DNA of 64,000 nt from GCA-002050365 sp038235165 (GTDB taxonomy: Bacteria > Acidobacteriota > Blastocatellia > Pyrinomonadales > Pyrinomonadaceae), in assembly GCA_038235165.1 (NCBI GenBank), contig JBBSUG010000012.1:65023-129022 (forward strand), read 5' to 3'. Positions 59,907-64,000 of this stretch are shown piece after piece (the first letter of the stretch is position 1; each line of letters opens with the position of its first letter). The position numbers and the translations under genes were made by a program. A model generated the notes under the pieces. That model had not been told where the DNA came from. It did no database searches and worked only from the letters and a program-made list of their open reading frames with translations.

Positions 59907-59934
59907 TCAACAGCAAAATGGTATATGGAAAATT

Positions 59935-59967
59935 GGTTAGTTTTCGCCGCTCAGATGAAAACTAACC
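59935..59967 (+). terminator. Rho-independent terminator
   Basis: Perfect 11-bp stem GGTTAGTTTTC/GAAAACTAACC and 11-base loop, followed by ATTTTTGTTTT; 28 bases after the receiver gene's stop. Confidence 0.85.
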
Positions 59968-60036
59968 ATTTTTGTTTTAGAATGCTTCTAAGTTCGACAC
60001 CGGACTTTTGAACCTTAAACTTTAAACTTTTTATTT

Positions 60037-62766
60037 ATGGAACTCGAAAAAGCCTACAATCCAACCGAAGCCGAAAGCACGCATTACAAAAAATGGGAAG
60101 CGAACGGCTGTTTCGCGCCTGAAATCAATGAAAACCGAGAAGCCGAAGCGTTTTCAATCGTCATTCCGCCGCCGAACGTAACGGGAAGTCTGCATATGGG
60201 ACACGCGCTCCAACATACCTTAATGGACGTTTTGACGCGCTGGAAACGAATGCAGGGTTACAGAACTTTATTTCTCGTCGGGGTTGACCACGCGGGAATT
60301 TCGACGCAGTTGATGGTTACGCGGCAATTAAAAAAAGAAGAACACAAAACGCCGCAGGATATTGGCAGAGAAGCGTTTACGGAAAAAGTTTGGGCGTGGA
60401 AAAAGCAGTACGGCGACACGATCACGAAACAAATTCGCCGCGAAGGTTTGTCGGTTGACTGGTCGCGCGAACGTTTCACGATGGACGAAAGCCTTTCAAT
60501 CGCCGTGCGAAATGTTTTCGTTACGTTGTATGAAGAAGGCTGGATTTATCGCGGAAATCGAATAATAAATTGGTGTCCAAAGGACAAAACTGTTTTGTCG
60601 GATTTGGAAGTTAAAGAAGAAACAAAAAAAGACGGCAAACTTTATTATTTGCAATATCCGGTCAAGGATACGGCGGAAACAAGCGCGTCAGCAAGTGTGC
60701 CGAGAAGAATAACGGTGGCGACGACGCGCCCGGAAACGATGCTCGGCGACACGGCGGTTGCGGTTAATCCTGACGATGAACGCTACGCAGATTTGATTGG
60801 CAAAACCATCGAATTGCCGCTGACGAACAGAGAAATTAAAATCATCGCCGACGATTATGTCGAATCGGATTTCGGCACGGGCGCGGTCAAAATTACGCCC
60901 GCGCACGACCCGAACGATTATGAAATCGGTTTGCGGCACGATCTCGAACAGATCAATATAATGAACAACGACGCGACGATGAACGAAAACGCGGGCGCGG
61001 AGTTTGAAGGTTTGGACAGATTTGTTGCGCGTGAAAAAGTTATCGAAAAGTTTGAGGAATTGGGATTGCTCGAAAAAATTGATGATTACGAAGTCGTTTT
61101 GCCGCACTGCGAACGCTGCAAGACCGTCGTCGAGCCGCTTTTATCGGATCAGTGGTTTGTCAATATGTCGGAAATGCGCGATTTGGCTTTAGGTCTGATG
61201 AAAAAAGACGGTGTGCCGCATTTTTCGCCGCAAGTTCCGCACGAAAAAGTTTACACGACGTGGCTTGAAAATCTGAAGGATTGGACGATCTCGCGGCAAC
61301 TTTGGTGGGGACATCAAATTCCGGCGTGGTATGACGAAGTCGGCAATGTGTTTGTCGCCAAAACCGAAAAAGAAGCGATTGCAAAAGCCGGAACGAAAAA
61401 TCTGACGCAAGACCCGGACGTTTTAGACACTTGGTTTTCGTCGGCGTTGTGGTCGTTTTCAACTCTCGGTTGGAACGGCGACGTAACCGAAACCGAAGAT
61501 TTGAAGACGTTTCACCCGACAAGTGTTCTTGTTACGGGACGCGATATTATTTTTCTGTGGGTTTCGCGGATGGTGATGACTTCGCTCAAATTCGTCGGCG
61601 AAAAACCGTTTGATGACGTGATTATTCACGGCACGGTTTTGGACAAAAACGGTCAGCGAATGTCGAAGACGAAAAATAACGGCGTTGATCCGCTCGATGT
61701 TTTCGATAAATTTGGCGTGGACGCGACACGCATTACTTTGGCAGGCTCTTCAACGGGCGCAGATTTCGCGTGGCGTGATGAAAAGGTCGAATCGTTTCGC
61801 AATTTCGCCAACAAAATCTGGAACGCGACGCGCTTTTGTCTGATGAATTCCGAAGGCGCGAAAGTTGATTTTGCTTCACTTAATAATACAGAGAACCTTT
61901 CAATTGCTGATAAATGGATAATTTCACGTTTCAATAAAACGGCAACCGCGTTAAATAAAGCACTCGAAACTTACCAGTTTCACGAAGCCGTGCAGCTTTT
62001 ATATCATTTTTTTTGGGACGATTTTTGCGATTGGTATATCGAACTTGTCAAAGACGAAATGACGGCAGAAGAATCCTCGCCGAAACGTGACGAAACACGC
62101 TCGCGCATCGTGACGATTCTCGAACAATCGCTGCGTCTGCTTCACCCGTTTATGCCTTTCCTGACGGAAGAACTCTGGCATAAGTTGCCGGCAACTTCAA
62201 ATGCTTTGCATCATTCGGCATACAAAAACGCTGATGCAACAATAATGCTTGCCGATTTCCCGAAAGGCGACGCTTCAATGTTTGACGAAAAAGCCGAAGC
62301 GGAAATGCAAGCCGTCATTTATTTGATTACTAAAGTGCGAAATATTCGTGCCGAAATGAGTATCAAACCGTCCGACAAACCGGCGATTCACATTGCGGCA
62401 AGCGGTCATTTACAAAGGGTTTTCCGCGAAAACGAAGCGCAGATTTTAAAGCTCGCCCGTGCGACGGATTTGCTCGTCGGCGAAAAGCTCGACGTTCCGA
62501 AAGCATCGGCAAAAGCGGTCTTGACCGGTGGTGCAGAACTCGCCATTCCGCTCGAAGGTTTGATTGATTTTGATAAGGAAATAGAACGGCTCGAAAATCA
62601 AATTTCCAAACTCGGCGTGGAAGGTGAACGGCTTGAAAAACAACTTTCAAATCAGAATTTTGTCGAACGCGCACCTGTCGAAAAGGTTCAGGATTTAAAA
62701 GACCGAATGACGGAAATTGAAACTCAATCGGCAGCACTCAAACAAAGTTTGGATGCTTTGAAGTAA
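60037..62766 (+). CDS. valS: Valyl-tRNA synthetase
   Basis: 909 residues, a normal class I ValRS. It charges tRNA-Val and edits threonine. HIGH-type P-N-V-T-G-S-L-H-M-G-H near 49, the editing domain T-T-R-P-E-T-M-L-G-D near 229, KMSKS-type M-S-K-T-K-N-N-G-V near 540, the anticodon-binding part and the C-terminal coiled coil (from about 845) are all present. Confidence 0.98.
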   Translation: MELEKAYNPTEAESTHYKKWEANGCFAPEINENREAEAFSIVIPPPNVTGSLHMGHALQHTLMDVLTRWKRMQGYRTLFLVGVDHAGISTQLMVTRQLKKEEHKTPQDIGREAFTEKVWAWKKQYGDTITKQIRREGLSVDWSRERFTMDESLSIAVRNVFVTLYEEGWIYRGNRIINWCPKDKTVLSDLEVKEETKKDGKLYYLQYPVKDTAETSASASVPRRITVATTRPETMLGDTAVAVNPDDERYADLIGKTIELPLTNREIKIIADDYVESDFGTGAVKITPAHDPNDYEIGLRHDLEQINIMNNDATMNENAGAEFEGLDRFVAREKVIEKFEELGLLEKIDDYEVVLPHCERCKTVVEPLLSDQWFVNMSEMRDLALGLMKKDGVPHFSPQVPHEKVYTTWLENLKDWTISRQLWWGHQIPAWYDEVGNVFVAKTEKEAIAKAGTKNLTQDPDVLDTWFSSALWSFSTLGWNGDVTETEDLKTFHPTSVLVTGRDIIFLWVSRMVMTSLKFVGEKPFDDVIIHGTVLDKNGQRMSKTKNNGVDPLDVFDKFGVDATRITLAGSSTGADFAWRDEKVESFRNFANKIWNATRFCLMNSEGAKVDFASLNNTENLSIADKWIISRFNKTATALNKALETYQFHEAVQLLYHFFWDDFCDWYIELVKDEMTAEESSPKRDETRSRIVTILEQSLRLLHPFMPFLTEELWHKLPATSNALHHSAYKNADATIMLADFPKGDASMFDEKAEAEMQAVIYLITKVRNIRAEMSIKPSDKPAIHIAASGHLQRVFRENEAQILKLARATDLLVGEKLDVPKASAKAVLTGGAELAIPLEGLIDFDKEIERLENQISKLGVEGERLEKQLSNQNFVERAPVEKVQDLKDRMTEIETQSAALKQSLDALK

Positions 62767-63004
62767 AAATTAGAGAAAAATTTTGCCTGCGAAAAACGCG
62801 AAAAACTCTAAAGTGAAAAATATTGTTCCTTTATGCGTTTTTTTTGGTGTGCGCGGGCAAAATTATTTTTTAGCCGAATTATTTTTCACCCGGCATTGAT
62901 AATTGTCAGCGGAATTTGGGGAAATTGTTTTTTTCCGCCCAAAAAATTATAATGACGTCAGTCGGCTGACATTTTTATCAACTTTTTTCGCCCAAATCTT
63001 ATTT

Positions 63005-64000
63005 ATGAAAATTAACAAATTAATTCAATGCTGTATTTTGCTGCTCTTCGCTGGTGTGCAGTTTACCTTTGCTCAAAATAATTCTAAAAATTATGCCGAG
63101 GGCGAACTGCTCGTAAAGTATAAAAACGGAGTTGATACGGCTCAAATTTCTTCGGTTAATAAACAAAACGGTGCGGAAATTGTCGAAGAATTTCCTGAAA
63201 TCGGCTGGCGGCGCGTTAAACTTCCTGCCGGCACGACTCTCGACAAAGCATTATCACTTTACAAATCGAGTGCGGAAGTTGAAGCGGTGCAGCCAAATTT
63301 TTATTATCATCTGCTCAACACGCCGAACGACGCGCAGTTCGGCAATATGTATGGAATGCAGAAAATCTCTGCTCCGCTCGCGTGGGATTTGACGACCGGA
63401 AGTTCCGCCGTCGTCGTCGCCGACATTGACACCGGATTGCGTTATACACACGAAGATTTGGCGGCGAACGCGTGGCACAATCCGGGCGAGATTCCCGGTA
63501 ACGGCGTGGATGACGACGGAAATGGTTTTGTGGATGATTATTACGGCTGGGATTTCTTTTATAACTCATCAGACCCGTTCGACAATGCGGGCGGACACGG
63601 CACCCATACCGCCGGAACTATCGGCGCAGTCGGCAATAATAGTTTGGGTGTAACTGGTGTGAACTGGAACGTCAAAATAATGGCGATCAAGATTTACAGT
63701 CCGAACGGCGGGGATACGACCTCGGCGATGCTGGTCAACGCTTACAACTATATTCGGCTGATGAAACAGCGCGGCATCAATATCAGGGTGACAAACAACT
63801 CCTACGGCGGATGCAACGAAGCGTGCGGTTACGATCAGGCGACGAAGGACGCGCTGGATGCGATGGGCGAAGCCGGGATATTGAATGTCTTTGCGGCGGG
63901 CAACAGCAATCAGAACAATGACGCAACCCCGTTTTATCCGGCGAATTACACTACGCCGAGTGTGCTGGCAGTCGCGGCATCCGACCAGAATGACAATAAA
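63005..64000 (+). CDS. Secreted subtilisin-family serine protease (3' end outside window)
   Basis: 332 codons to the window edge, no stop. A signal peptide (M-K-I-N-K ... F-A-Q) and a pro-region of about 100 residues (inhibitor I9-like, G-E-L-L-V-K-Y-K-N-G) precede an S8 domain. Two of three triad residues are seen, D142 (A-D-I-D-T-G) and H198 (G-G-H-G-T-H-T-A-G); the oxyanion/structure segment A-A-G-N-S-N is near 300. The Ser (G-T-S-M-A) must lie to the right. A 20-residue insert between D and H has the EF-like G-V-D-D-D-G-N-G-F-V-D-D, a likely calcium site. Gap 62767-63004 has no gene; a short GTCAG/CTGAC palindrome is at about 62955-62970. Confidence 0.9.
   Translation, partial: MKINKLIQCCILLLFAGVQFTFAQNNSKNYAEGELLVKYKNGVDTAQISSVNKQNGAEIVEEFPEIGWRRVKLPAGTTLDKALSLYKSSAEVEAVQPNFYYHLLNTPNDAQFGNMYGMQKISAPLAWDLTTGSSAVVVADIDTGLRYTHEDLAANAWHNPGEIPGNGVDDDGNGFVDDYYGWDFFYNSSDPFDNAGGHGTHTAGTIGAVGNNSLGVTGVNWNVKIMAIKIYSPNGGDTTSAMLVNAYNYIRLMKQRGINIRVTNNSYGGCNEACGYDQATKDALDAMGEAGILNVFAAGNSNQNNDATPFYPANYTTPSVLAVAASDQNDNK

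Noticed and set aside
63132..63653. Small plus- and minus-strand frames
   Set aside because: They are other-frame shadows of the subtilase gene, whose signal peptide and catalytic D and H lie in the frame from 63005.

Overview
The window looks like chromosomal DNA from a Gram-negative, moderately GC bacterium. The best guess is an Acidobacteriota member, perhaps of the Blastocatellia/Pyrinomonas group. That guess rests on a large outer-membrane barrel with a carboxypeptidase-regulatory N-domain, DUF1015, a monomeric isocitrate dehydrogenase, a divergent Hfq next to the division cluster, and a fuculose-aldolase-type microcompartment locus. It is inference from gene content; no rRNA is present to settle it.

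Region by region: 1-3129 is an AT-rich two-gene unit (nuclease-NTPase plus AAA-TPR protein) that resembles an anti-phage module and runs off the left edge. 3240-6073 holds gltX, a DinB-like gene, a YetF-like gene and tRNA-Ser(GCU). 6249-18420 is a mixed housekeeping stretch: outer-membrane protein, a large membrane histidine kinase, a frameshifted gene, two palindromic elements, a class IV aminotransferase, SDR, a HETGH membrane protein, GNAT, DUF1015, two sister lipoproteins, a pterin dehydratase and an esterase. icd follows. 20976-25140 is a restriction island: a GmrSD-like DUF262/DUF1524 protein, a PD-(D/E)XK endonuclease, a D12-class adenine methyltransferase, and a decayed second copy of the endonuclease start. 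25159-32067 holds a MATE transporter, a zinc-ribbon protein, an HtrA protease, ispH, a hydrolase and ruvBA.

32192-37294 is a same-strand run: rex, two MCCK-type small membrane proteins, a class II aldolase, a Uma2 nuclease, one hexameric and three pentameric microcompartment shell proteins, an exported DUF2059 protein and a small four-cysteine protein. It is a compact shell locus without the aldehyde dehydrogenase, phosphotransacylase or kinase expected of a complete metabolosome, so those would have to be encoded elsewhere. Rex beside it suggests redox (NADH/NAD+) control. 37298-40500 holds lemA, a degenerate nucleotidyltransferase-like protein, a TPM-domain protein and a ZIP transporter.

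41005-56484 is the division and cell-wall cluster: rsmH, ftsL-like, ftsI, murF, mraY, murD, an unknown lipoprotein-like gene, ftsW, murG, murC, ftsQ, ftsA, ftsZ. It lacks mraZ, murE, murB and ddl. Its intergenic gaps carry inverted arrays of a degenerate TTCCARA-type repeat. The window closes with hfq-like, pdxA, two receiver-domain proteins, valS and the first part of a secreted subtilase.

Two genes (11278-11789 and 33411-33816) appear broken by a one-base change in a homopolymer. These could be real pseudogenes or sequence errors.
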